From NCBI GenBank assembly GCA_008360975.2, contig CM039192.1, positions 10,455,694 to 10,519,693 of the forward strand: a stretch of DNA of 64,000 nt. Reading direction: 5' to 3'. The translations under genes were made by a program, and so were the position numbers. Origin of the DNA: Lichenostomus cassidix (lineage: Eukaryota; Chordata; Aves; Passeriformes; Meliphagidae). The notes beneath the pieces are model-generated. The model was not told where the DNA came from. It saw nothing but the letters and a program-made list of their open reading frames with translations, and did no database searches. Shown here in pieces: positions 1 to 12,400 of the stretch (position 1 is its first letter; the number at the start of each line of letters is the position of its first letter).

Positions 1-1860
1 CATTATCAGAAACCATTTCTAGTTGGACAGAATCTAGCTTTAGTAAACAGGCAATTTCTTATGATTTCTTTTGTTTCCAACTGAAACTTCATGGACCACT
101 GATTCTAATTTCTTGCTATTTTAATAACAACAAAAACAGAGTCAAAGCAAGTACCATTTGTCTGGAACATGTCTGGGTTTTTTTCCTTCAGAAAATACTT
201 TATCGTTCCCTTAGAGATGATTTGATAAATACGAAATAAATTCATAAAGAAATCTTTATCCTCTACCACTATTTCTTATCTAATATGCAAACACATTACA
301 AAATTAATCTGCACTTTTTCTAAGTTACAAAATAATACAAAACTGTTGACAAACAATTGGTTTAGGTTGTTGTTGACTAGTAATATTACTTATATTTGAA
401 CTGACTTATTCAGGATTGCACAGGGCACATCACTTACAAAGATGGTTCTTCCATTTTTTCCATGTATGCAAGGTTTCCTCAATATTAAGAACATTTTTCT
501 CATCTCTACACCCAGACTAGCTTCTACAGAAGCCTGTGGGAGTCTTTCCATCTGCAGACAAAGACAGACTGCAAGTTTTTTCAAGCACACTTTGTTAATT
601 TGAGGCAGGCTATGAGAATCCCTTACAACTCTGAAAAAAGTTCTGGTAAGCTAGTAACTAACTTCCATGCCAGGCACAATATTCTCCAGATATGGCCCAA
701 ATAAAAGCAATAAAATAAAATTCTTAAGATATAACATATTTGTAAAGAACAATAACTTGCTGTTCTATTATATGAAATCAAATATTTGAATGTCAGTGCA
801 TGAACTCAGAATTACTGCTTGAAAACATACTTTTAATTACGTGAACAAACACATCTTGGTAGCTGCTTGTGGCACACAGACTGTGAGACAGTTGGGCACC
901 TTCTCCAAAGCCCTGAGCATGGGATGACCCCCATCACAGTGAGGTTTGTCCCCAAGGCTGAGCACTGCCCTGCTCACAGCTCTGAGAGGAGCAGCTCTCT
1001 GCCTCCCCATGAACAGACACCATGTGGAAACGAGTTGTGGAGCTATTTTCAGATTTATTTTGTGGTGACTGTGTTTGCTGCAAATACTGAAAATATTATA
1101 CTAACTACCAAAAGCATAGCCCATGGCCCCCATGGGTAGACAAGTACATTTTATAATCAAATTAAGATGTGCTTCTGGTCCCTAATTCAGCAAACTACAG
1201 CATTACACACATCCTTTCACCAGGGTATATGCTAGCACGTGCTTAAGGATAAATGCATCACTAAATTATTTTTCATCAGGGATAAGAGCAAAGCAAGTAA
1301 TGTAGGTACATGGTATCTTTAGGAGAAAGACAGCAAAACTCATCCAAACTCAAACCCTCCTAGACAATAAACTTCCAATACTAACCAAACACCTGTTTCA
1401 AATTATGCACCAATCCTGCATCAACCTTTCCATCTCAAAGAGCTTTAGAAACCAAAGAAAGAAGTTAAAAGCCAAACAGAATGCAAATATATACTCAGTA
1501 ACATTATTTGTGTTACAATAGTTCATGTTATATTGCTTGGGTAAAGGGAAGAAAAAACAGTGGTGAAATTGCTTTGTTAATGAAAGATTATAGACTATTC
1601 AAAGCATAGAACAACTTTGGCTCTGATATACAGGATTTTTTAAGTTTAGTTTACAAGGAGGTTGATCACCAAGCTATCTCACTGCTAGAGTCTATTAAAG
1701 AACCTCAAATTTTCTGACCAAAGCACTTCTAACAGCCAACAAACACATACAAGAGTAATGTGGTTTTAAATGTGCAGATGTAAGTTATCAAAACTAAACT
1801 CATTTGATGTCAGTTCTAATATTCTCCATTTGATATACTTTTGATGATTGACTTCTTGAC
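1..1860. other. AT-rich non-coding sequence
   Basis: No gene, RNA gene or recognisable repeat is visible here. The short open frames (66-90 codons) have no domain, no splice signals at their ends and no codon pattern suggesting selection. The sequence is ordinary AT-rich, CpG-poor vertebrate intergenic DNA. Confidence 0.6.
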
Positions 1861-2070
1861 TTAGGAAAAAGCTCTTCACCCAGAGGGTGGTTGGGCACTG
1901 AACAGCTCCCCAGGGCAGTGGTCACAGCCCCAAGCCTGGCAGAGTTCGAGGTGTTTGGACAATGCTCTAGGCACATGGTGTGACTCTTGGGTGTCCTGTG
2001 CAGGGCTGGGAGCTGGACTCTAAAATCCTGATGGGTCCCTTCCAGCTCAGCAGATTCTGTGATTCTGTGA
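1861..2070 (+). repeat. CR1 LINE 3' end fragment
   Basis: A 5'-truncated copy of a chicken-repeat-1 type LINE. The sequence reads through the typical CR1 3' region (ctcttcacccagagggtgg, then cagggcagtggtcacagccc, then a gggtcccttccagctca-like block). It ends in two copies of an attctgtga-like unit, the usual CR1 3' terminus. The copy is diverged and carries no reverse-transcriptase reading frame. CR1 is the main LINE of birds and other sauropsids, so this is one of the main clues to the organism. Boundaries were judged by eye and could shift by about 20 bases. Confidence 0.9.
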
Positions 2071-2947
2071 CTTGTATTCTTAAAAGGGATAGCTTTTGAC
2101 TCACGACACTCAAATTAAGAATGGCAACTACAGTTTCAGTTCATTTAAGCATGTCAGTAGTCTTACCAACTTTGATTAAACTCCTTACATGTTGAAAGTT
2201 GGGCAGATGCTTTAGTAATTAGCTGGATTGGGCACAAAACCCAGGAAGTGTAGTTAAACTTCCTCATGTTCCATTATATAAAAATCAAGGCATAAAAATT
2301 TTTAATGAACATCAGAGAACTGTGTCAGCATTGTTCTAGGAGAACTACAGATTTGTACAGTTTAGATATGTTCTAATTTAAAGATTTCCACAATAGGGAA
2401 TTAAAAAGACCTGAATTATAATTCCTTTAATGGCAGATCACTTGATAACACTGCCATCTCAAGCAGTTCTATTTTAAAATTCATGGTAGTGCAGACAAAT
2501 ACTTTTTGAAGGAAAAGAATTTAACATTATCTTTTTACTTTGTCTAATTAGCTGAATACTGTGTTTTTTCACCCTGCAGCTCTTAAAAAGCTGATCTAAT
2601 TTCACAATGAACACTTAATGCCATTATATTTGGAAACAGTTGCATTTGCCAGCTCTTGTGCAATCACCATTCATCCCACTGTACTCATCCCTTGCTTCTC
2701 TTTCCTACTTTCTGCCTAGATAAGCTCCTTTCATTAAAAAAACTGTTTTGCTGATTCCAAAAAAAATAAAAAAGTTAGAAAAGTTTCTCTGTGGATGTAT
2801 GCAGATATCCTCATACCAGTACATATTAGCTCCTTTTAAAAGTTTGTCTTCCACATGTACATTCCTTCTCTTCCATCCTTGGAAGCTCTTCAACAGCACT
2901 GAAATTCAGATTCAGAGGCAGTTCCATGCTCACTATAGGGCCCTAAA
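2071..2947. other. AT-rich spacer between two CR1 fragments
   Basis: No gene or repeat is recognisable. Overlapping open frames on both strands around 2705-3008 run into the next CR1 copy and have no coding character. Confidence 0.55.
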
Positions 2948-3470
2948 CTACAGAATAGATGGGTTGGGAAGAGACCTCAGTAAATCATCTCATCCCACCC
3001 CCACTTGAGCAGGGTCAGCTGAAGCAGGGTGCCCAGGACTGTGTCAGGTGGGCTTTTGAACATCTTCAAGGGTGAAAACCCACAACCTCCCTAGGAAATT
3101 TGTCCCAGTGTTCAAACATCCTTATGGTAAAATTGATATTATTTTTAAACAGAACTTATTGCAGTCTATACCCATTGTCTCCAGTCTTTTCACTGGGCAT
3201 TGCTGTGAGGATTCTGGCTCTCCATCTTCTTTACTCCCCACACCATCAGGTATTTGTTCACACTGATGAGGCCTCCCTGGGCCTTCTCTTCTCAAGATGA
3301 GAAACTCCCAGCTCTCTCAGCCTCTCCTCATACAAAAAATGTTCCAAAACCTTCATCATCATTTTCTGGGCTCACTCCTACACACCCATCTCTGTGCTAC
3401 TATTTCTGTGCCCACATCACGCAGATGTGGCCTCACCACTGCTGAGCAGAGAGGAAACACATGTCCTTAC
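2948..3470 (-). repeat. CR1 LINE fragment, inverted, diverged
   Basis: On the plus strand this begins with the reverse complement of a CR1 3' end (acagaatagatgggttggga, then a cccaggactgtgtcaggtgg block and ccacaacctccctaggaaat). It continues into more diverged CR1 sequence (cctcagcctctcctca-type and gtggcctcaccactgctgagcag-type segments). The element therefore points to the minus strand. It is about 520 bases long, longer than the other copies, and old: several short internal changes and no open reading frame. The far edge near 3470 is uncertain. Confidence 0.85.
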
Positions 3471-6400
3471 CACCATTTGTGAAATAAGTTTGTCCTTCAC
3501 AAAAGTCAGCAGCCAGCCAGGTCCTGGACTGTGAGCATGCATTTCCTTCCAAGTGCAGCTCATGAGAAGGCAGATGACTAACCTTAAATGCCTGTGACCA
3601 CTTCCCTTGCAGAGGGTACAGACACTTGATAGAGCTCAGACAAAATAAACGGGATTTGTTTACACCGTTTACATGACTGGTCTATGACAATTCAGCTGTG
3701 CTCACCTGACATGAACTAAGCTCCCTGGCAGACCAGAAAAGGCAGTAGAGCCTGGCAGTAGACAGGGAATGGAAATCCAGACCCAGGAGCAGTAGCTGCT
3801 TTTGGTGAAGCAGATAGATTTTGAAGGGGAGGCCTCTCCACAGCTTAATTCATTCACAGCTTTGAGTAGACTTTCTGAATAATGACAAATTTCACCTGAT
3901 GATATGATATGTTCTCACTACTCCAAAACTAGGAAAGCTGATTTTGGCAGCACTGGCAACATTGCTGCACATCTCAGAAAATACATCTGTAGCGACACAC
4001 ACAACTGGGACTGGCTGAGATGAAATACTAATACAATTGATTAATCATGACAGCTACTGAGCATTTCACCAGTTGGGAGGATAAATGCATTATACAGTTA
4101 ACGGAGACATTGCCTCAACCTTTCTTTGACTCTATTACTGCAGAGGGAGAGCAGCTCTCAGCCACAGAAAGGGGCCCTCAGCACCTATAAAGTGCCCGAG
4201 ACATGTCTGCATACATTTTAGGCAAACATTTCTTCGAAGCCAGGCAGTTGTTCTTTCTTCCATTTTCATTTTCCATTTGCTTGCTCAACCTCTGCAGCCC
4301 CTTTGTTTCCTGGTAATAGGTGAGATAGGCAAATACAGGCTCCGGGCAGTGGAACGAAAGGGCCTTTCATGTTGTCAGCACCTCAGAATGAGCGAGCAGT
4401 GTAAGCCCTCTCTGCAGTTTACATACTGTAGTGGCCTGCTATAGAAACTATGTAATTTGGTTTGCTTTGTTATTTGATAAATGGCAAGGCAAGCTTTGTA
4501 GCATGTTGACTGACCCTACTTGTAAGGTCATAGGCCAGCACTGGAGTGAGAGGACACAGCCGTCTGCATGGTCCCAGCATGCCTCAAGATTGCCTGGGAG
4601 AAAGCAGGCTTTATTAGAGGTACAAAGAACTTGTGATGAAGAGCATCAGCTCTTAATCAGGAAAAAATATTGGGGGTGTTTTCAACGAAAAGATACTGAG
4701 AAGTCTTAATACGTAACACAGAACATGACACAAAATATAGAGCAGTCAGGCATGTAAATAATATCACCTCTACAAATGTTCATTTTAGCCCATCATGGAT
4801 TGCTTCTTTTTTGGTCCAAACCAATGCACTTTTTCACCCTGGGCAGGCCTGTTCAGAACATGAGTTCTGGAACAGAGTCAAACATTTGTAGTTGAGAAAA
4901 ATACGTTTCAGTGAAAGTTGAGTTCACTTCACTAGACTGTTGTGTGTAGCAGCACCCATGGAGGCATGAGAAAACAAAGCATGGAGAAGATGCCAGTCAG
5001 CCTCCTTATATCAGTTTTACCTCCAAGAGCCACTTGTGACATTTGTTTCCTAAGAGGAGGCTATGCCCAATATGGGCTCTGAACACGAGGGACTGCTGGA
5101 CTCCAGCTGATTGAAACATATGGAGACAGAAGAGAAGAAGAATTCTAGTCAACAATTTCCATCCCTTCTGTGTTCTCCCCCTGCTCCCACTCTCCTCACA
5201 ACCTGTGAGATCATGAACTGGGATCTTCCTTGAACAGGTCTGAATTGGCTGATATATATGAAAAAAGTTTGTAAGACAGCAAGGAAGAGGGTGTGCAGCA
5301 CCAGTGTGCTTCAGCAGTGAGCAGATTGGGTACAAGCAACATGAAACAGGATTGCCCACCTAGGATTACAGAAAGACTTTAAATTGGAGTACAATTAAAT
5401 TACAGTGCAAAATCCTGTATTTCTATGTATAGCATTTTTTCCCTGTGGAAGTATCTGTCTTGCTGTAGTTCAAAGCTCTGTATTTCATATGTACAATTAC
5501 ATCTGTCCTGCCTCTGAGAACACACTGACACCATTGAGGACCTGACCCCGAAGACATTCCAAGGAGATAGCACATGAATGGGAGTAGCTACTGAAATAGA
5601 AAAATTTGGCTCTCTACTGCAGAATATACAGGGCAGAAATTTAGCTGACATTTTATTAAAAGACTTCTGATAGATAATTAAATTAATATTCTGAGATGAG
5701 CACAGATTATTGATTTGAATGGTCATTCAAAGCACTGCAAATCCAAAGTCCCTCTGTAAAGAAGTTTCCAGAGAGATCAAAGGAGCTGGAGCCACAACAG
5801 CACCAACTAGCTGGGGAGACACTGAGCACATGCAGCTCCAGCTCAAGGAGTGAGCTCAGCACTCAAGATAAACCTGTTGCCAAATGACAGATGTGTGCAG
5901 AGGAATAAAATGCAGTGTGTGGGCAGTCTGCACATTAAAGCTGGAATTTAGACCTACAATTTTCATAGCAGATATAAGGCAGATGAGACTTAAGACAAAC
6001 TGAGATCCCTCTTCTGAATTATTTGGCTTGCTTCTTATTTATTTTGCTTTATTCTGTACCAGCTCAATTTTGTGAGTCAGGGAAAAGCACGAAGTGGAAA
6101 TTCCTTGCTAATCACTTGGTCAGAGCTGGGCTACAGAGAGAGTCTTACCAGGAATCTCTTAAAACAGAGAACTAGGGCTGAATTATCCCAGGAAAACTCA
6201 CCTGGAAGCAAGCTGTTACAAAGGGGGCATCAAGGCTTGACAGGCAAGGGATGAGATTTAATTAAAGCTAGAGGCGGGAAGAGAGGAAGAAATTAAATGC
6301 TATTTGGGAACACATGAAGCAGAAATAACTCAAAATATGAAATATTTATTATTTGTAGCTGTGAGGGGTTATTTGGAAATATATTATTGCTCTTTTTCTG

Positions 6401-9400
6401 TCCCCAGTGCTTTTTCTAGGATGGGAGGAAAAGTAGAATACTTCAAAGGATGTGACCCAGGAACTGGAGAAAAACTTGGTGTGTGTGAGTGTGTGTGTTA
6501 TTCATGTACTTCTGGTCTTCTTTCATTCTTGAACTCATTCCATCTGAGACTTGGACTTTACTCAGGTTGAAAAGCCAAAACACACAGATTTAAAAGTGAT
6601 GGGACTATTCTCACTTCAGTAAGAATAAACTGCACCAGTAAACTAATTAGTAGGATGCTGGATTTGGAGTAATGCAGTTCTCTCCTCTGTTGCTTTGAAA
6701 GCCCTCCTGGTTTGGGCCATAGGAGGGGCTGCATTACCATCCCTCCTGCAGGAGGTGTGGGTGCATCCTTATCCCCTTTTCAGGGCTCAGCCTGCTCATA
6801 TCATAGCAGAGCTGTGATATCTTTTGAAAAGATGCAGTATATAAATTCCCTACAATATGCAGCACTCGTAGTATCTGGCTTCTGTTGATGTCAACACTAC
6901 TACCTCCCTTTAATCATTGCCATAGAAAATTCTGAGAAAATAAAATCAGCCTGGATTTTGTTCCCTTTTCTCTGATGCTAACTTTGCTACACTCAAATTA
7001 TTTTGTAATTTTCTCCATAACCAGGTAGGCTACACATTTTTGCGTGTATTTTAAATGAAATCTTAAAGCTGGGGTCCAACAAATCTCATCTCTCATAAGA
7101 CATAGAGAAACTCATAGAAGTTGACAGAGATGGAATCTTCATCCTAAAAGCGCATTGTAAATGTTAAGTAATCACTGCGATATCCTCTTCAGTAAATAGT
7201 ATTATCTTCACATAGTGGGAAGGGCTAAATCCAGAAAGAGATGTGAATACTACTGAGCCAAGTACTGCTGCCTTCGATTCCTGCTGACTGCAGCCAGCCT
7301 GGAATTTCACTCCTTTGCAATGCTCTGCAGAGCTGAGTCCAACATAAATTCAAACCTGAACAAGTCATCAAACTGCTGTATAACTTCACACAGTGACACA
7401 TTTGCTAAGGTGTTTAAAGTTTCTCTTCTATTAAATACCATAATTATTCATGCCAACGTGATTATTCACATAAATCAGCCCTCCGTTTAAGCTTTCCTTC
7501 CCTTGAGAACACTAAACACTCCTATGTGACTGTGTCTTTAAGTTAAATAAAGAATTGCAAATGCCTCTCTTCCAAAGGAAATGCTGTACAGATCCAGCAC
7601 AGCCAGGGAACTACATTAACAGGATCCTGATAAAGAGAGCAGCTTAAAGCAATACAGATAGGACAAAACGAGAAGGTAGTCAAGAGACCCCTGCCCCTTC
7701 TCAAACATCCTAAAAATTCTAAAGTGCATTTAGAAAAGAAAATTCCCTTCATCACCCTCAAGGTGAACAAATACTTTCAGCATTTTGCTATGGGAGTACC
7801 ACACAAGTAAGGTCTTCAGCCAATGATTTGAGGAATAAAGTACTGCTGTAGGACCTTTCCAAACTGCTGACAGCTTCAGGCAGCAGAAAAGAGAAAGCGA
7901 AAAGATAATGAAGTTGTGAACATAGCCTACAATATTTTTGTGATGGAGAATGCTATTACCATGCTCCAGTCAGCTGAATCCCTCTATATCCATCAAAATA
8001 TGTGCACAAGCAGCTCCATCAGGGGTAAAAGCAAAGCTGGGTGTGCAGAGCTAGAAGACATACGTGGGTACATGCAGGTGGTTGGGCTCAACTCTGCTGA
8101 GCACAGGTATTCACCCAGGGCTGTGCCCTCTACATCCCAAACCAGACCAGCACAGAGGTGCTCCAGCCTGAGAGGAAGGAAATTCCTGCTTAGTCCCCTC
8201 AGGCTACTTACAGATGGTCTCAAAGAAGAAGCCCTGGGGTTCCCCTGTACTGCTCACCTCCACCGAGCCCACTGGCTGCTCCCTCATCTGCTCTGTCAGA
8301 GCCACTGACTTAGGAAAATAAAATTAAATTAAAGCAGATAATCCTGACAAAGTACAACTAAGAAATGTGCACCCTTGTGCCAGGAGATATGACAGACAGT
8401 GACCTTTAGTGAGACAAGGATATGTGTGTGTGAAGTTCTCTAACCTCCTAGCCCCTCTCAGCTCTCACAGGATGGCACAGCTGGCTCACCCCAGCTGTGT
8501 CCACCAATTTCACGACTTGGCTGTTCCCATCTTCCTATGCCAGGTGTGTCTGGTCAGTTATATCCTCACTGGAATAGTTCACTGACTGGAACAGGTTATA
8601 TACCTACTCATAAATAATCCCTTGAAACACAGATAAGCAATATTTGCAGGAATAAAAAGAAGTAATATAAACTATAACATGAGTTCTGGTTTTGTCATTT
8701 CCCGTTTAAAACACTAGGCCAGCATTGAACAATTATGCAAACTTTCCGAGAGAACTGTCCATAAACCAGTTCTTTTACCAGGTGTCAATACCAGAGCCAA
8801 ATAAAATCTTTACACATTATATTGATCTACATCTATCACATCTTGATCAAAGTTTCCTGCCTTCTGTTCTGGTGCTAATGATTTCCTAAGCAAAATCAAA
8901 CACAGCTACTCAACTGTCTCAACAAGTTAGATGAAGTCACTTTAATTGCTGACTTTGATGCATCTTTTCTTGCATACTAATTTCAGCTAAGTAAGATGGT
9001 GCACACACATTAAATGATGCAGCAAGGCAGGAGCAGGGCCAGCTGCAGGTAACTTTGTTAAAGTCTTGCTCATTCCTAAGTCTCAGTTTTAGGGACTTGC
9101 TGTTTCTGTTCAGACAGATCTGTTGCTCCAGAACTCATTTTTCAAAGCCCAAATAATTAAGAATATCCCAATGACAATCACAATACTGCTTACAAATAAA
9201 ATTCAGTCTATTTTTTTCATACAGTCACACAGTTACTGTCTGTTGCTCCTGCCCAGTCACCTTTTGCTCAGATCTAAAGTGGAAATCTGAGGAACAAAGT
9301 CAAAACTTAAATTATATAGGCTTAATGTGCCTTTTTAAAACAGCTGTGGCACATGCTTGCCCTGAGATTTCCCAGTGCCTCAGTACTCAGCAGCATCTCA

Positions 9401-12400
9401 ACTGACATGGCTCCATCTCTGCCTCTTTAAAATTCCACATGGAGAAGCTCATGTTTTCTGTCTGTGTTCGCAATGTGATGAAAGGAGAAAAATTAAAGGG
9501 AATGGGATTCTTATAGTAACATATTTGTATTGCTATTGTTAAACCTGTGTCAAGAGCTTAGAACTTTCCATAGAAAAATTTGTACTTGGAGGAAATCTGG
9601 AAAGAAAGGGCTTGGCCCTGGAGGGAATTTCATAAAATACCAAATTAAGACATGTCAATTGGGTTCTTAAATTACGCAAAGGCAAAGCAAATAACATACA
9701 TCAGTGGCTTGAAGTACTCTTTTGTAATCAAATGATTTGTGTTTCAAACCTGAAATTTGACAAGTAATTAATTCCTTCAGCAGATTTATTTTGTATGGGT
9801 TTTTTTGCATTTTTAGAAAAAGATAGATTGCATCATAATGCAGTAGAATATAAATTATTATGGCACACATTTTTTAGTCTGTCTGAATAACTTTTTTTCC
9901 ACATTGTCGAATATGAGTGCTCCTAGAAATTCTTTCTCCAATTTTACAATTTGCGTCTTGCAAATTTTATCTCTGACATGTTTGCTTAATATTTGGATGA
10001 CTGCCATTGTGTGCACAAATTAGACCGCCTCTTTTGAAGTGCCAAGCCCCTTATCCATTACATTTCCCATTGCTTTCAACAACCATTCAAGCTGGAACAT
10101 GAGGGTCCTTCCCAGTGCTGTGCAGGACAGGGCTGCTGGGTCACATGTGATTTTGTGGGGTTGAACATCCAACCTGCCTCTTGGTTCTCACAAATACTGC
10201 TCATTAACTTGCATGCCAGGGTTTGCACACACGGAGATTTCCCAAAAAAGTATAATTTAAAGAATGGTTTTCAGTTCCAGCGGGAGCAGCTTAGTGCTCA
10301 GGACTCCTACAAATCTGTCTCAGAAGCACTCAGCATAGATTTTAAGCAGAGTTGATCAGTGCTTCTGAAAACACAGGGAAGCTTTTCCAATAGGCACGTA
10401 CAAGCAGTTATCATCTGGCAGACACTCAACTCTCTTTCCTCCTTTTCAACTCCGTGCTTGAGTCACCATGTTCTGTACCTGCCTTGCACAACCTAAAAGT
10501 ACACACAGCCCCTTTGTCACGGTGCAGGTGAGTAAGAGATTGGTCATCAGCAAGCCGCAGGTTCCATTGCGCAAACCACGCCGCAGTGAACGCTCGTGGG
10601 ATCCTTCCAGTGCACACAGCTACCTTTGAGAAAGCCCAAGTGCACACTGCATTACAACACTCATTTCTGCTGTGCTGTCATTTGACACCTCCAACAGATT
10701 CATGCTGAAGGAGGATGCCCTGTTCTGCAAGTCCCCATCTGCCAGGCTGCGGCATGGCCCCGGCTGTTTCTGCAGCCTAAGGTACCCAGGGAGCACTTCA
10801 CAGGGCAAAGACAGTTTTGCCCAGATGTCTCTCAGTAGCAGAAATGGAGAGGACCAGGATGGAGAACTCTGTCAGCCACAGAAAACACACAGGCACACCT
10901 CAGCAGCGAGGTGGACAATTATTCAAATTGTGCCTGTGAAAAGCCTGCTGCAGAGTCACCTTTCTGGTCTCAGGCTCCTCTTCTCCAGGTACAATTAGCC
11001 AGCCTATGCTGAGGACAGAAAGAGAGACCATTGCCAAGACAGATGTGTGATCAGAGAACACTGAGAACTCCACAAGGTTCTTATATATACAGTGACGTAG
11101 AGGGTGCAGGATAGGGGAAAACTAAACCCTTTTCTAAGGCCTAGGACTCTAAAATCTCATTTTCTTCAGCCATATTGTTATTCTCATTATGACAAGTATG
11201 TAAAACTATTAACATGAGTCTAACCTCATCAAACATTCTATCAATGCATAATACTTATTTTCAGTGGAAGGAACACATCCCTGCCTTAAATAATGACAGT
11301 AAGAACTCTTTCAGAGAGAGCAGAACAAAGTATCTTTTTATATACTACAGGCCAAATTACTTCCCTCTAAAGGGAGGGAATGTAAAAGTAACGTGAATGT
11401 GAAAGTTTCCTAGGGAGAAATGAATAAGTAGCTTTTTATTTGAAAATGGTTTGCTATTTTGTCATATAATCTCAAAATCCTGAACCTTCATCATTAGAGT
11501 GAGACAAGCTACATCTTTTTCCCTCCTTTTTTGTATATACTGTAGCCAGTGTTGTTACCATGCAGAAGGTAAATGTTTGTATTTCCCTCTACTCCATAAC
11601 ACTATTCACCGAGCTGTAACAACACAAGTGTCTACATTCTCCAAGTTTGACTGAATGCATCAATTGTTCTTCATATTCATGAGAGGCTTCACGTTTGAGG
11701 TTGAGAAATATTTCTACTGTAAACATCAGACCAAGGAGCACAAATTCAGCTTTCATTGCTCTCCATAGTGATCTTTGCATACAACTTATGACACAAAGGT
11801 GAGTCAATATGTAATACAGCAGCAACAAAATACCTCAATAGAAATAAATTCCATTTCATTAATACTTCAGTAGCCTCTTTGAACAAAAGATTGGCTGCTG
11901 TGCCTGTTCAGTTGTGCCAGATAAGTTGTAAGGTATGCGTAAGGCTCACAGTGTAACTGAACTGTCCTGAAGAAACACAGTCATGAAACGTCTTCTTCAT
12001 AAACTTGTCTGAATGAGATTGACCAAAAAGACTTCAGTTTCAAAGCTGTGAGCTCTTACATGCACGTGGATGTGCGTGTTATGGAGAAGGAAGAACAAGA
12101 ACTAGTGCAGCTCTGAGACAAAACCTAGTATGCTTTGTCTATTTAATGTGCTTGGGTTTTTTCCCTGTGAAAAGGGGTTTGGTTATTTATTAGGCCATTT
12201 ACTTCAATTATATGCTACTGTACAATTATACATATAGATCACTCCTAAAAATTACATAGGCACACAATGTATTTTTTTATAGATATTGTGTGTATTAAAG
12301 CCTCATCAACAGCCATATAGCAAGTTCTTCTTACCATCTTCAAGATGCTTTTTCTCTAAGCCTCATTTCCACTCTGATAAAATTACAGACAATTCCCAGT

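Noticed and set aside
6380..6482. Plus-strand exon-like sequence after a ctttttctgtccccag tract
   Set aside because: The acceptor is good, but the only donor nearby (ttg before gtgtgtg) is weak and in a GT repeat. The peptide matches nothing I know.
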